In this document: piece by piece, positions 36,638-46,009 of the stretch
How the letters are laid out: each line of letters begins with the position of its first letter
Position numbering within the stretch: the first letter of the stretch is position 1
Assembly: GCF_002218005.2 (NCBI RefSeq)
Contig: NZ_AP018678.1
Span: 558,001 to 622,000, forward strand
Length of the DNA stretch: 64,000 bases
Reading direction: 5' to 3'
Source: Vibrio algivorus
GTDB lineage: Bacteria > Pseudomonadota > Gammaproteobacteria > Enterobacterales > Vibrionaceae
Position numbers and translations under genes: made by a program
Notes under the pieces: generated by a model
Told to the model about the DNA's origin: nothing
Database searches by the model: none
The model's input: only the letters and a program-made list of their open reading frames with translations

Positions 36638-37264
36638 ATGAAGAATATAAAAGCAGATCAACTGGTCTCTATTTTACAGAATAAAGGCATCAAAGATCCC
36701 CAACTTTTGGAGGTAATGAGAAGCTTACCCCGCGAGTACTTTTTATCTGAAGCTATGCGTCATCAGGCCTATGATAATAATGCGTTGCCTATTGGGGCCG
36801 GTCAAACAATCTCTCAGCCTTATATAGTGGCAAAAATGACAGAACTATTGAATTTAAAGCCCAATAGTCGAGTACTAGAAGTTGGCACGGGATCGGGTTA
36901 CCAAACCGCCGTATTATCAAAAATGGTTGACCATGTTTATTCAATAGAGCGCATTAAATCATTACAATGGGATGCGAAGCGTCGTTTGAAACATTTAGAT
37001 ATTTACAATGTCTCAACTAAGCATGGTGATGGCTGGCAAGGTTGGCCATCGAAAGGTCCCTTTGATGCGATTATTGTTACTGCGGCGGCTTCTCATCTTC
37101 CACAGCCTCTAGTTGCACAATTAGCCGAAGGCGGTGTTTTGGTTGTGCCAATAGGTGATGAGCATCAAGAATTGATAAAAATCGAAAAAAAAGCAGGAGA
37201 GTGTATTTCTACTTTGGTAGAAGTCGTTCGCTTTGTTCCTCTAATCGCGGGCGATTTGGCCTAA
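36638..37264 (+). CDS. pcm: Protein-L-isoaspartate O-methyltransferase
   Basis: Pcm repairs isoaspartyl residues in ageing proteins by SAM-dependent methylation. The 208 residues include the substrate-binding GAGQTISQPYIVAKM and the SAM motif VLEVGTGSGYQTAVLS, followed by the VTAAASHLPQPL block. It lies between surE and nlpD, as in E. coli, where the group is linked to stationary phase and rpoS. Confidence 0.97.
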   Translation: MKNIKADQLVSILQNKGIKDPQLLEVMRSLPREYFLSEAMRHQAYDNNALPIGAGQTISQPYIVAKMTELLNLKPNSRVLEVGTGSGYQTAVLSKMVDHVYSIERIKSLQWDAKRRLKHLDIYNVSTKHGDGWQGWPSKGPFDAIIVTAAASHLPQPLVAQLAEGGVLVVPIGDEHQELIKIEKKAGECISTLVEVVRFVPLIAGDLA

Positions 37265-37283
37265 TAAACGAAAGGTACTCAGG

Positions 37284-38087
37284 TTGTTGTCGATAAGAAA
37301 TGCACTAATTGCTTTGTTTTTTCTCACTTTTTTAGCTGCGTGTTCATTAAATCCTGCTAAAAATGATCGTGGTAGCTATAAAGGGAGCTATTACGTCGTT
37401 GAAAAAGGTGATTCGGTTTATTTAATTTCTTATCTGGCAGATAAAAATGTTAATGACATCATTAGCTTCAACCATTTAAAGCCTCCTTATACCATTCATC
37501 CAGGTCAAAAATTAAACTTATGGCGTCCGGTTTACATCCCGCCAGCATTTGATGGTACGGGAGCTGGAGATAGCCTAGTAGCTTCAACCTCTACGACTAA
37601 AGTGGCACAAAAACAGAATACTTCCCCAGTTGTGAAATCACAACCAAAGGAGTATGTTGAACCCCAAGCAACACAAAATAATAATAAACCTGTCACACAA
37701 TCGACATCGAGTAATGACAAGGTAGAACGCTGGGTGTGGCCAACAAAAGGACGAGTAATTAGCAAGTTCTCAGTCGGTGACCAAGGTAACAAAGGGATAG
37801 ATATCGCAGGGCAACGAGGACAGGACGTAGTATCTACTGCAGCAGGTGTTGTGGTGTATGCTGGTAATGCACTTCGAGGTTATGGGAACTTGATTATTAT
37901 TAAACATAATGATGAGTATCTCAGTGCTTATGCCCATAACGATAGTTTATTGATAACAGAAGGTCAGTCTGTAAAAGCTGGCCAGAAAATTGCATCGATG
38001 GGAAGTACGGGCACCAATAGTGTTCGACTACACTTCGAAATTCGATACAAAGGTAAGTCAGTGAATCCAGAAAGCTACTTGGACTAG
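37284..38087 (+). CDS. nlpD: Lipoprotein NlpD, LysM and LytM domains
   Basis: NlpD is the outer-membrane lipoprotein activator of the cell-separation amidase AmiC. It has a lipoprotein signal (hydrophobic run, then LAACS, with Cys near residue 20), a LysM domain (YYVVEKGDSVYLISYLAD to HPGQKLNLW), a Q/N/T-rich linker and a C-terminal LytM (M23) domain lacking the full set of zinc ligands, as expected. No in-frame ATG exists at the N-terminus. The best start is the TTG at 37284, eight bases after AAAGG. In E. coli the main rpoS promoter lies within nlpD. Confidence 0.93.
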   Translation: MLSIRNALIALFFLTFLAACSLNPAKNDRGSYKGSYYVVEKGDSVYLISYLADKNVNDIISFNHLKPPYTIHPGQKLNLWRPVYIPPAFDGTGAGDSLVASTSTTKVAQKQNTSPVVKSQPKEYVEPQATQNNNKPVTQSTSSNDKVERWVWPTKGRVISKFSVGDQGNKGIDIAGQRGQDVVSTAAGVVVYAGNALRGYGNLIIIKHNDEYLSAYAHNDSLLITEGQSVKAGQKIASMGSTGTNSVRLHFEIRYKGKSVNPESYLD

Positions 38088-38174
38088 AGCTATCTTGAAA
38101 TAAAGTGACTTACAATAATGACATATTAAGTTGTTATGTCTTGCTAAAACTTTATTCGCCAAGGGGAGGCGCTT

Positions 38175-39146
38175 ATGAGTATCAGCAATGCAGTAACCAA
38201 AATAAACGACATCGATGATTCTGAATTTGATGTTGAGGCTCTTGAAGCCGAAGCGGTTTCACAAAAAACAGAAGCAAAAGAAGAGTATGAAGTTTCGGCC
38301 AAAAGCCTTGATGCGACTCAGCTTTATCTTAGTGAAATCGGTTTTTCTCCACTCTTAACGGCAGAAGAAGAAGTACTTTATGCTCGACGAGCACTTCGCG
38401 GTGATGCAGCAGCACGCAAGCGTATGATTGAAAGTAACTTACGCCTCGTCGTTAAGATTTCTCGCCGTTATAACAGCCGTGGCTTAGCACTACTTGACCT
38501 GATTGAAGAAGGGAATTTAGGTCTGATCCGTGCGGTAGAAAAATTTGACCCAGAACGTGGTTTCCGTTTTTCAACTTATGCTACTTGGTGGATTCGTCAG
38601 ACCATCGAACGAGCTTTAATGAATCAAACACGCACCATTAGGTTGCCTATCCATGTCGTGAAAGAGCTGAATATCTATTTGCGTACTGCTCGTGAATTAG
38701 CACAAAAGCTAGATCATGAACCCACTGCAGAAGAAATTGCTTTCCAACTCGATAAACCAGTGGAAGATGTTAGCAAAATGCTTCGTTTGAATGAGCGTGT
38801 AAGTTCAGTTGATACACCTATTGGCGGGGATGGCGATAAAGCGTTGCTGGACATCATTCCTGATATTCATAACTCTGATCCTGAATTCTCGACACAAGAT
38901 AACGATATCAAGTCGTCGTTGATTGATTGGTTAGATGAGCTTAACCCGAAGCAAAAAGAAGTTTTGGCACGCCGCTTTGGTCTTTTAGGCTATGAGCCAT
39001 CTACTTTGGAAGAGGTTGGCCGTGAAATTAATTTAACTCGTGAACGAGTTCGTCAGATCCAAGTAGAAGGTCTACGTCGTTTAAGAGAGATCTTAATGAA
39101 ACAAGGTTTGAGCATGGAATCTTTGTTCGACGCGGATTACGAATGA
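38175..39146 (+). CDS. rpoS: RNA polymerase sigma-S factor
   Basis: RpoS is the general stress and stationary-phase sigma factor. In the 323 residues are region 1.2 (DATQLYLSEIGFSPLLTAEE), region 2 (ESNLRLVVKISRRYNSRGLA, YATWWIRQTIERAL), region 3 and region 4 with the helix-turn-helix TLEEVGREINLTRERVRQIQ. The ribosome binding site AAGGGGAGG is strong. A possible weak leader hairpin (GACATA with TATGTC) lies near 38120. It is followed by a terminator, then mutS on the opposite strand. Confidence 0.98.
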   Translation: MSISNAVTKINDIDDSEFDVEALEAEAVSQKTEAKEEYEVSAKSLDATQLYLSEIGFSPLLTAEEEVLYARRALRGDAAARKRMIESNLRLVVKISRRYNSRGLALLDLIEEGNLGLIRAVEKFDPERGFRFSTYATWWIRQTIERALMNQTRTIRLPIHVVKELNIYLRTARELAQKLDHEPTAEEIAFQLDKPVEDVSKMLRLNERVSSVDTPIGGDGDKALLDIIPDIHNSDPEFSTQDNDIKSSLIDWLDELNPKQKEVLARRFGLLGYEPSTLEEVGREINLTRERVRQIQVEGLRRLREILMKQGLSMESLFDADYE

Positions 39147-39168
39147 TTTAAATCGTCATTAACTTGAT

Positions 39169-39203
39169 AAAGGGAAGCTACTGGGGCTTCCCTTTTGTTT
39201 TGT
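39169..39203 (+). terminator. rpoS terminator
   Basis: GGGAAGC pairs with GCTTCCC around a seven-base loop, followed by TTTTGTTTTG. It lies about 25 bases past rpoS. Confidence 0.88.
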
Positions 39204-39318
39204 TGGTAAAGTTCCTAGTACTTAGTTGCTAGTTGCTAGTTCCTAGAAGAAGTATGTTCGTGGCTCGTATCTCGAAAAAAGCGAGTACCTAGTTTCAGGT
39301 GAATAAATTATTAGCAAA

Positions 39319-39441
39319 AACGTCATCCTGAAAAGCGACGTAGGAGCGCAGTTCAGGATCTTCTACCACAATTTGAGTCTCAACATGCAGTAGGAGATTC
39401 GGTATCTTCTTCGCCTAGGCTCATGTACGGAATATGACGTT
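39319..39441. repeat. AACGTCAT-ended inverted-repeat element
   Basis: A 123-base stretch between rpoS and mutS is bounded by AACGTCAT and ATGACGTT. Inside, ATCCTGAA and TTCAGGAT form a further inverted repeat, and GTAGGAG occurs twice. It has no coding capacity and no terminator character. The preceding 39215-39250 is a short run of TAGTTGCTAG/TAGTTCCTAG repeats. The rest of the rpoS-mutS gap shows nothing else. Confidence 0.7.
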
Positions 39442-39479
39442 ATTTATATATTGATAAACGAAATTCAACTTTGCTTTTC

Positions 39480-42074
39480 CTAGGCCATTAAGCTCTTAAG
39501 TCGGTATAAGGCATCCAATGCTTCTCTTGGGCTCATGTCATCAGGGTTTATGTTTTCCAAAGCGTGTTCCACTTCGCTCAATTCAGGGATTAAACTCAAT
39601 TGTTGCTCGGTCACAACGGCTTTGGTTGCTGAGTTAAGCTCGGTCGTTTCATTACCGGCTTTTTGATGCCCGAGTGCTTCAAGTTGTTGTAATTTAGCTT
39701 GGGCTTGTTTGATCACCGATTTCGGTACGCCGGCCAATCCTGCCACTGCTAAACCGTATGATTTACTCGCTGCACCTTCTTGAACTGCGTGCATAAAGGC
39801 AATGCTATCACCGTGCTCAATGGCATCTAAATGCACATTTGCAAGATGATCAATTTGGTTTGGCAGTTCAGTTAATTCAAAGTAATGCGTAGCAAATAAC
39901 GTCATTGCTTTTATCTTGGTGGCTAACCAATCGGCACTGGCCCATGCCAATGACAGGCCATCATAAGTACTGGTACCGCGACCAATTTCATCCATTAGTA
40001 CTAAGCTGTTTTTAGTCGCGTTATGCAAGATATTGGCGGTTTCTGTCATTTCTACCATGAAAGTCGAGCGGCCAGATGCCAGATCGTCTTGCGCGCCAAT
40101 TCGAGTGAAGATGCGATCAATCGAGCCTATGGTTGCCGCGTCCGCTGGAACATAACTACCAATATGGGCCAATAAAGCAATCAATGCCGTTTGACGCATA
40201 TAAGTCGATTTACCACCCATGTTTGGGCCGGTAATAATCAGCATTTGGCGCTTAGCATTTAGCTCTACTGGGTTGGCAATAAATGGCACATCCAGCACTT
40301 GCTCAACTACTGGGTGGCGCCCTGCATCAATATGGAGCTCAGCGTTATCAGTTAGTGTTGGGCGACAATAGTTAAGCGAATCAGCTCGTTCAGCAAGATT
40401 TTGTAATACGTCTAATTGAGATAAAGAGGCGGCCAGTTCTTGTAAGCGCTCTAGGTGCGGCATTAATAAATCAAATAATTCTTCCCACAAACGTTTCTCT
40501 AACGCTAGAGCTTTTGATTTTGAATTAAGTACTTTATCTTCATGTTCTTTTAATTCTGGAATAATGTAGCGCTCAGCATTTTTTAAAGTCTGACGACGAA
40601 CATAATGAGGTGGTACTAAATGACTTTGTCCTCGGCTGACTTGAATGAAGAAGCCATGCACATTGTTATAACCCACCTTTAAACTATCAATACCGTGACG
40701 TTCGCGCTCTTCTGCTTCCATTTTGTCGAGGTATTCAGTAGCGCCATCGGCTAAGTTACGAAGTTCATCTAATTCCGCATGATACCCTTCAGCCAACACT
40801 CCACCATCTCGGATCACTACAGGTGGATTTTCTTTGATAGCACGTTCGAGTAATGAACAGATCTCATCCATTGGTAAGCAAGCTTTAGCCAGTTTTTGTA
40901 GATGATGGTGTTCGAAATTTTGCGTAATACTGCTTAATTCTGGCAACTGTTGCATGGCATTACGTAAGCGAGCTAAGTCTCGTGGGCGAGCCGAGCGTAG
41001 AGCTAAACGAGCTAAAATACGTTCAATATCTCCAATGCTTTTTAAGCTAGGATTTAGCTCCGAAAAGTAGGCGTTGTCTTTAATTTCAGTAATAGCATCA
41101 AGGCGCTGATTAAGCGCGTCGTTATTGCGCATTGGTTGATGCAACCAACGTTTGAACATGCGGCTACCCATTGGAGTCGCGGTTTTATCTAGCACTTCTG
41201 CAAGCGTATTATCGGTTCCACCGGCTAAATTATGGGTAATTTCTAAATTACGACGAGTTGCAGCATCTAAGATCACCGAGTCATCTTGGCGATCAAACGT
41301 CAAAGAGCGGATATGTGGTAAAGCGGTACGCTGAGTATCTTTAACATATTGAATCAAACAGCCAGCAGCGCATAAACCAAGCTTGGCATGTTCAACTCCA
41401 AAACCAACGAGATCTTTGGTACCAAATTGCATATTAAGCTGTTGCTTGGCGGTATTAAGTTCAAACTCCCAAATAGGGCGGCGGCGTTGGCCTTTTGATT
41501 TTTCAAGCAAAGACATGGCTTGTAAATCTTCTGGATATAATAGCTCTTTCGGCGAGGTTCGTTGCAGTTCTGCTTGCATCGCCTCTAGGGTTTGAGGTTC
41601 ACATAATTGAAAACGACCAGACGTCATATCTAAAGTAGCATAGCCAAATTTTTCATCTTGCTGGTAAATTGCAGCAACTAAGTTATCAATACGTTCAGGT
41701 AATAACGCTTCATCGGTGACAGTTCCTGGTGTGACAATGCGCACCACTTTACGTTCAACTGGGCCTTTGCTGGTGGCAGGGTCACCAACTTGTTCACAAA
41801 TTGCCACGGATTCCCCAAGCTGAACTAATTTGGCTAGGTAGCCTTCAACGGCGTGAAAAGGAACGCCTGCCATCGGAATAGGTTCGCCAGCAGAAGCGCC
41901 GCGTTTAGTTAATGATATATCTAATAATTGTGAAGCACGTTTGGCATCATCGTAGAATAATTCATAGAAATCGCCCATACGGTAAAACAGTAAAATATCT
42001 GGATTTTCTGCTTTTAAACGCAAGTACTGCTGCATCATTGGAGTATGAGTTTCTGATTTGGCCACGCTTACCAC
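39480..42074 (-). CDS. mutS: DNA mismatch repair protein MutS
   Basis: MutS recognises mismatches and recruits MutL. The mismatch-binding F-x-E motif lies in FYRMGDFYELFYDDA near residue 37. The ATPase domain has Walker A GPNMGGKSTYMRQ, and downstream DEIGRGTSTYDGLSLAW and ATHYFELTEL. The 864-residue length is normal. It is convergent with rpoS, the classic rpoS-mutS arrangement. A bare family B palindrome sits just upstream of its start. Confidence 0.98.
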   Translation of the reverse strand: MVSVAKSETHTPMMQQYLRLKAENPDILLFYRMGDFYELFYDDAKRASQLLDISLTKRGASAGEPIPMAGVPFHAVEGYLAKLVQLGESVAICEQVGDPATSKGPVERKVVRIVTPGTVTDEALLPERIDNLVAAIYQQDEKFGYATLDMTSGRFQLCEPQTLEAMQAELQRTSPKELLYPEDLQAMSLLEKSKGQRRRPIWEFELNTAKQQLNMQFGTKDLVGFGVEHAKLGLCAAGCLIQYVKDTQRTALPHIRSLTFDRQDDSVILDAATRRNLEITHNLAGGTDNTLAEVLDKTATPMGSRMFKRWLHQPMRNNDALNQRLDAITEIKDNAYFSELNPSLKSIGDIERILARLALRSARPRDLARLRNAMQQLPELSSITQNFEHHHLQKLAKACLPMDEICSLLERAIKENPPVVIRDGGVLAEGYHAELDELRNLADGATEYLDKMEAEERERHGIDSLKVGYNNVHGFFIQVSRGQSHLVPPHYVRRQTLKNAERYIIPELKEHEDKVLNSKSKALALEKRLWEELFDLLMPHLERLQELAASLSQLDVLQNLAERADSLNYCRPTLTDNAELHIDAGRHPVVEQVLDVPFIANPVELNAKRQMLIITGPNMGGKSTYMRQTALIALLAHIGSYVPADAATIGSIDRIFTRIGAQDDLASGRSTFMVEMTETANILHNATKNSLVLMDEIGRGTSTYDGLSLAWASADWLATKIKAMTLFATHYFELTELPNQIDHLANVHLDAIEHGDSIAFMHAVQEGAASKSYGLAVAGLAGVPKSVIKQAQAKLQQLEALGHQKAGNETTELNSATKAVVTEQQLSLIPELSEVEHALENINPDDMSPREALDALYRLKSLMA

Positions 42075-42110
42075 CCGAGGTTGTGTTGAAACAGTTGTAT
42101 TGAAGTATCA

Positions 42111-42155
42111 ATACCCATTGTATTTGAAGTGGTCACTTCAATAACTTTGGGAATA
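42111..42155. repeat. Bare-end palindrome resembling family B
   Basis: ATACCCATTGTATTTGAAGT is followed after a few bases by an inverted partner, CACTTCAATAACTTTGGGAAT. This looks like the two ends of a family B element joined with no interior. It lies 37 bases upstream of the mutS start, where its hairpin could fall in the mutS promoter or leader. Confidence 0.55.
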
Positions 42156-42198
42156 AGTAATAGCCGAACATGATATTTTTCATATCCATAGAAAGCAA

Positions 42199-42231
42199 TG
42201 AAAATGGCCCAGTTCGAGTTGAAATGGGCCA
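42199..42231 (-). terminator. Terminator of the TRAP transporter operon
   Basis: Read on the minus strand, TGGCCCA pairs with TGGGCCA around a 13-base loop and is followed by TTTTCATT. It lies about 33 bases past the permease stop. Confidence 0.65.
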
Positions 42232-42263
42232 GTATTGTTTGTTTTATCGTTTTTATACCTAGT

Positions 42264-44153
42264 TTAAGACAGGGTTGGCTCTATTCGCTTGGCATTGAGC
42301 AGCATAATTACCGCGACCAAAGCAATACAAGCTAAGCGATAAATATCGTCGGTAAATAAGATTCCTAGTGCAAGAATCAGTAATAAACTACGTTCAATAG
42401 CATTTAATGGTTTAGCTAAGCGTCCCTCGATCCCTCCAGCAAAAGCAAAGATCAGACCTAATGTGGTGATTACGCCAATAAAAAAGTGAGTGAGTTCACC
42501 ATCAAGCCAAATTAAGCCAGAGAAAGCCATCATTGCTGGAATAATAAAGAAGCCTTGCGCCAGTTTGAATGCTTGAATGGCAGACTTCATTGGCGAGGCT
42601 CCAGCAATTCCTGCTCCCGCAAAAGCGGCTAATGCAATAGGAGGAGTGACGTTGGAGGTTTGGGATAACCAAAATACGATCATGTGTGCGGTTAATAGTC
42701 CTAAACCAAAATCATTGAGCGCAGGTACCGCCATCACAGACAATACGATATAAGCTGCGGTTACAGGAAGTCCCATCCCTAAGATCACCGCGGCAATTGC
42801 GATTAAACCTAATGCAGACCATAAGTAGCCGCCAGATAAAGCAATTAAGAACTGAGTAAATTGCAACCCTATACCCGTTTGACCAACCACACCAACGACA
42901 ATTCCTGCAGTGGCACAGGCAATTGAAATCGGAACTGCCGAAATAGCGCCTTCTTTGAGGCCTTGCAGAAAAACAGGGAAAGTAATACGACTGTGTTTTC
43001 TTAACATCGCCGCCACTAAAATCGCGGCACATCCAGCGATGCCAACTAACACTGGTGAGTAGCTCATCAATAACAAGGTAGTAATGAAGACCAGAGGTAC
43101 TAAGAAATGCCAGCCATTTTTCATTACCACGCCGATTTTATCTGTGACACTCATACCTTGAAGTCCAAGTCTGCAGGCCATTAAGTGCACATAAAGCAGG
43201 GTGCTTACAAAGTATAGAATCGCAGGGGCAATCGAAACCAATAAAATGTCGCTGTATGGAATGCCGGTAAATTGCGCCATCACAAATGCACCAGCTCCCA
43301 TCACTGGTGGCATTATTTGCCCACCCGTTGATGCCGCCGCTTCTATGCCGGCTGCTTGCTCCGGTTTATAGCCGAGTTTTTTCATCATGGGAATAGTTAA
43401 AGCACCGGTTGTTACAGTATTGGCAATCGCAGATCCCGAAATTGAACCGAGTGCAGCGGAAGCCAAAACACTCGCCTTGGCCGGACCACCTCTGTATTTT
43501 CCAGCAATTGCAAAGGCGGCATCAATAAAAAATTGCCCAGCCCCAGTAACCTGTAAAAATGCGCCAAATAATACAAACATAAACACGACCCCAGCGGCAA
43601 TCGCAAGTGGGGCACCGAATACACCATTGGTAGAGAAAATATGAAAGCGGATCACTTCTTCAAGTGAAAAACCTTTACTAGCAACACCTGCTGGTAGGGC
43701 GTCGCCAAAGAAAGCGTAGGCTAAAAATAACCCCGCGATAAACACCATAACAAAACCTACGGTACGGCGAGTGGCTTCTAAAAGTGCGACGATTAAAATC
43801 ACGCCCGCGAGTTGGTCGATTGGTTGTAAGCCATCCAGTAAAAAGCTGATGTCATCGTAGTCAAAAATACTGATTTGATAAGTGGCCCAGCAAGTCGCCA
43901 CAATGAACACAATATCAATCAGACGTGAGCATAAATAAAGCCCAATCGGTTTATTGTCGGGTTTGAGCAGTGGGTAGAGTAAGAAAGCTAAAGTTAGGAT
44001 CCAAGCTAAGTGAATAGGTCGAAAAATAGGAGCAGATAAAGTGGGTTGAAGACCTTGCCATACTTGAAAAACAGATAAGCCAACAGCGACCGCCGCAGCA
44101 AAATAGACAAACCCATCAGTGACGGTTTGGCTAAGCGGTTTGGATTGTGTCAT
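42264..44153 (-). CDS. TRAP transporter fused permease (DctQ-DctM type)
   Basis: This very hydrophobic 629-residue protein is the fused 4TM-12TM permease of a TAXI-type TRAP transporter, which imports organic acids with an ion gradient. The DctM-type signature GSISGSAIANTVTTGALTIP, followed by GIEAAASTGGQIMPPVMGAG, lies near residue 230-270, and a repeat of the fold, with ILGMGLPVTAAYIVL, comes further on. The ATG at 44153 (MTQSKPLSQTV) has GGAG upstream. A longer frame to 44201 reads into the palindrome and is unlikely. The substrate-binding subunit is encoded just upstream. Confidence 0.93.
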   Translation of the reverse strand: MTQSKPLSQTVTDGFVYFAAAVAVGLSVFQVWQGLQPTLSAPIFRPIHLAWILTLAFLLYPLLKPDNKPIGLYLCSRLIDIVFIVATCWATYQISIFDYDDISFLLDGLQPIDQLAGVILIVALLEATRRTVGFVMVFIAGLFLAYAFFGDALPAGVASKGFSLEEVIRFHIFSTNGVFGAPLAIAAGVVFMFVLFGAFLQVTGAGQFFIDAAFAIAGKYRGGPAKASVLASAALGSISGSAIANTVTTGALTIPMMKKLGYKPEQAAGIEAAASTGGQIMPPVMGAGAFVMAQFTGIPYSDILLVSIAPAILYFVSTLLYVHLMACRLGLQGMSVTDKIGVVMKNGWHFLVPLVFITTLLLMSYSPVLVGIAGCAAILVAAMLRKHSRITFPVFLQGLKEGAISAVPISIACATAGIVVGVVGQTGIGLQFTQFLIALSGGYLWSALGLIAIAAVILGMGLPVTAAYIVLSVMAVPALNDFGLGLLTAHMIVFWLSQTSNVTPPIALAAFAGAGIAGASPMKSAIQAFKLAQGFFIIPAMMAFSGLIWLDGELTHFFIGVITTLGLIFAFAGGIEGRLAKPLNAIERSLLLILALGILFTDDIYRLACIALVAVIMLLNAKRIEPTLS

Positions 44154-44182
44154 TTCAAACTCCGTATGAAAAAACAGGGTTA

Positions 44183-44238
44183 TATACCCAAGTGACTTCA
44201 AGTTGCTGAAACATGCACCTTGAATTCACTTGGGTATA
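44183..44238. repeat. Bare-end family A palindrome inside the TRAP operon
   Basis: This 56-base palindrome runs from TATACCCAAGTGACTTCAAG to TTGAATTCACTTGGGTATA with only a short loop between. These are the family A terminal repeats without the interior. It lies between the binding-protein gene and the permease gene, so in the operon mRNA it would form a long hairpin about 30 bases upstream of the permease start. Confidence 0.8.
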
Positions 44239-44290
44239 GTGAATAAATAAGCGGCAATAGCAACATGCCGCTTCAAATACCAAGGTAGAG

Positions 44291-45226
44291 TTATTTTTTC
44301 ATTTGCTCGTCAAGGTATTGCTGTGCACCAGGGTGTAGTGCAATGCCGGATAGTTTGTTCATATTCTCAAGTGTTGTGAATTTAGTGACACCAACCACTT
44401 GGCGAATTTTCTTCATGTTATCAAACGCGACTTTAGTCATTTCATAAGCTTGTTCTTGTGGCATATTCTTATTTACGACCAGAACATTCCATACTGCTGG
44501 TGTAGTAAATGCCGGTACGTTTTTATAGGTTTCAGCTGGCGCCTCTAATGGTTGATAAGATGGGTTGGCAGCAATGATCTTTTGCATGTCATCTTCGCTA
44601 AAAGACAAAATACGAATATTACGTGTTAGCGCTAATTCAGTAATCGCACCAACTCCTAAGCTACCTACGATCACGCCAGCATCAATTTGACCATTGGCGA
44701 GCGCATTGGTTGTCGCTGTATAGTTTAGTGATTGAGGTTTTACGTCACTCTCATTAATACCTAGTGTACTTAAAATATTGACTGAACTAACGCGTGTACC
44801 CGAACCTGGTGCACCTAGAGAAATACGTTTACCTTTTAGATCGCTAATTGAGTGAATATCAGAGTCAGCTGGCACCATAAACTGAACCGCATTTGGATAA
44901 AGTGCAAACAGAACTGAGACATCCATCTTTCTTGGGAATGGTTTTACCCCTTCATTGGCTTGTAGAACCACGTTACCTTGAGCAATACCAACGAGTTGTT
45001 TACCCGTTGCAACCTTGATAGTGTTTTCAACTGATGCAGCGGTCACTTCGGCGCGCATATCAAAATCATCAATATTCTCACTCCAGATTTTGGCTAAAAT
45101 GCCTCCAAGTGGGTAGTATGTACCGCTCTGGCTACCGGTTCCTATTGTATAGCTAGCTGCAAAAACGGGGATTGAAACCGCAAGTGATACTGCGACTAGG
45201 GTTTGTTTAGCAAATTTCTTTAACAT
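44291..45226 (-). CDS. TRAP transporter solute-binding protein, TAXI family
   Basis: This periplasmic binding protein delivers substrate to the fused permease downstream. A signal peptide is clear at residues 1-23 (MLKKFAKQTLVAVSLAVSIP, cut near AFA-A). It is followed by the family opening YTIGTGSQSGTYYPLGGILA and by KGKRISLGAPGSGTRVSS. The ATG at 45226 has GGGA eight bases upstream and is preferred to a GTG two codons earlier. It has 311 residues. The substrate cannot be read from the sequence; glutamate or other dicarboxylates are reported for some members. Confidence 0.92.
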   Translation of the reverse strand: MLKKFAKQTLVAVSLAVSIPVFAASYTIGTGSQSGTYYPLGGILAKIWSENIDDFDMRAEVTAASVENTIKVATGKQLVGIAQGNVVLQANEGVKPFPRKMDVSVLFALYPNAVQFMVPADSDIHSISDLKGKRISLGAPGSGTRVSSVNILSTLGINESDVKPQSLNYTATTNALANGQIDAGVIVGSLGVGAITELALTRNIRILSFSEDDMQKIIAANPSYQPLEAPAETYKNVPAFTTPAVWNVLVVNKNMPQEQAYEMTKVAFDNMKKIRQVVGVTKFTTLENMNKLSGIALHPGAQQYLDEQMKK

Positions 45227-45388
45227 GGTCACTTCCCTTTCTCGTTATAAAGACAACTGATTGAGTATAGAGTGAAACTTATTGTGAAAGAGTTGTTAAA
45301 TTATCTAGGTGTGATTTCTAACAATGAATTACAACAAAAAAGTTAAGTAACGTCACAAAAATGAATGACAAAGAAAAGAGAGCTGAGC

Positions 45389-45886
45389 ATGAATTTATCG
45401 GAATTACATATTCTTAGTAAACGAGTTGGCATTAAGCTAAAGCAGCAATCGCAAGTATTAGTGACCGCTGAATCATGCACGGGTGGAGGAATCGCAACGG
45501 CAATAACTGATGCCTCTGGAAGTTCTTCCTGGTTTGATCGTGCCTTTGTCACTTATAGTAATGAAGCTAAAATGGAAATGTTGGATGTTTCCGAAACTAC
45601 TTTGTTAGAACATGGTGCGGTTAGTGAGCAGACAGTTAAAGAAATGGCACTTGGTGCTTTGCAACATTCAAGGGGGACATTTTCGATATCGGTGAGTGGT
45701 ATCGCAGGGCCTTCTGGTGGTAGTGATGAAAAGCCGGTTGGTACGGTTTGCTTTGGCTGGGCGAATTCACAAGGCGAGCTCGAAATCGAAACCATGCATT
45801 TTAGTGGTAATCGTGAGGAAGTTCGGCTACAAGCTTGTTGGCATGCATTAGAACATTTAGAAGATATGCTGGACAAAACGGAATAA
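45389..45886 (+). CDS. pncC: NMN amidohydrolase PncC (CinA C-terminal domain)
   Basis: PncC deamidates nicotinamide mononucleotide in NAD salvage. The protein is the stand-alone CinA C-terminal domain: TAESCTGGGIATAITDASGS with the catalytic serine region, FVTYSNEAKMEML, and SGIAGPSGGSDEKPVGTVCF. The ATG at 45389 (MNLSELHILSK) is chosen over one eight codons upstream, because it gives the usual 165 residues. It lies directly upstream of recA, as in E. coli (ygaD-recA). Confidence 0.93.
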   Translation: MNLSELHILSKRVGIKLKQQSQVLVTAESCTGGGIATAITDASGSSSWFDRAFVTYSNEAKMEMLDVSETTLLEHGAVSEQTVKEMALGALQHSRGTFSISVSGIAGPSGGSDEKPVGTVCFGWANSQGELEIETMHFSGNREEVRLQACWHALEHLEDMLDKTE

Positions 45887-45930
45887 ATTCGTTGTAAAAG
45901 ATTTAAAAGTAAAAAAATCATACACAGGTG

Positions 45931-45958
45931 TGGACACTGTACAAACAAACAGTATAAT
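45931..45958 (+). promoter_or_regulatory. recA promoter with LexA (SOS) box
   Basis: A -35 TGGACA (45931-45936) and a perfect -10 TATAAT (45953-45958) are spaced by 16 bases. The spacer is itself the SOS box CTGTACAAACAAACAG (45937-45952), which matches CTGT-N8-ACAG exactly. LexA bound here would block RNA polymerase. Confidence 0.93.
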
Positions 45959-46009
45959 GACCCCATCTTTACAAGAACAAGTTTAACGCATCTGATAGGT
46001 GGAATTAGA

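Noticed and set aside
37284..37290. nlpD without an ATG, considered as a frameshift
   Set aside because: The TTG start with AAAGG at proper distance and an intact lipoprotein signal explain the frame without an error.
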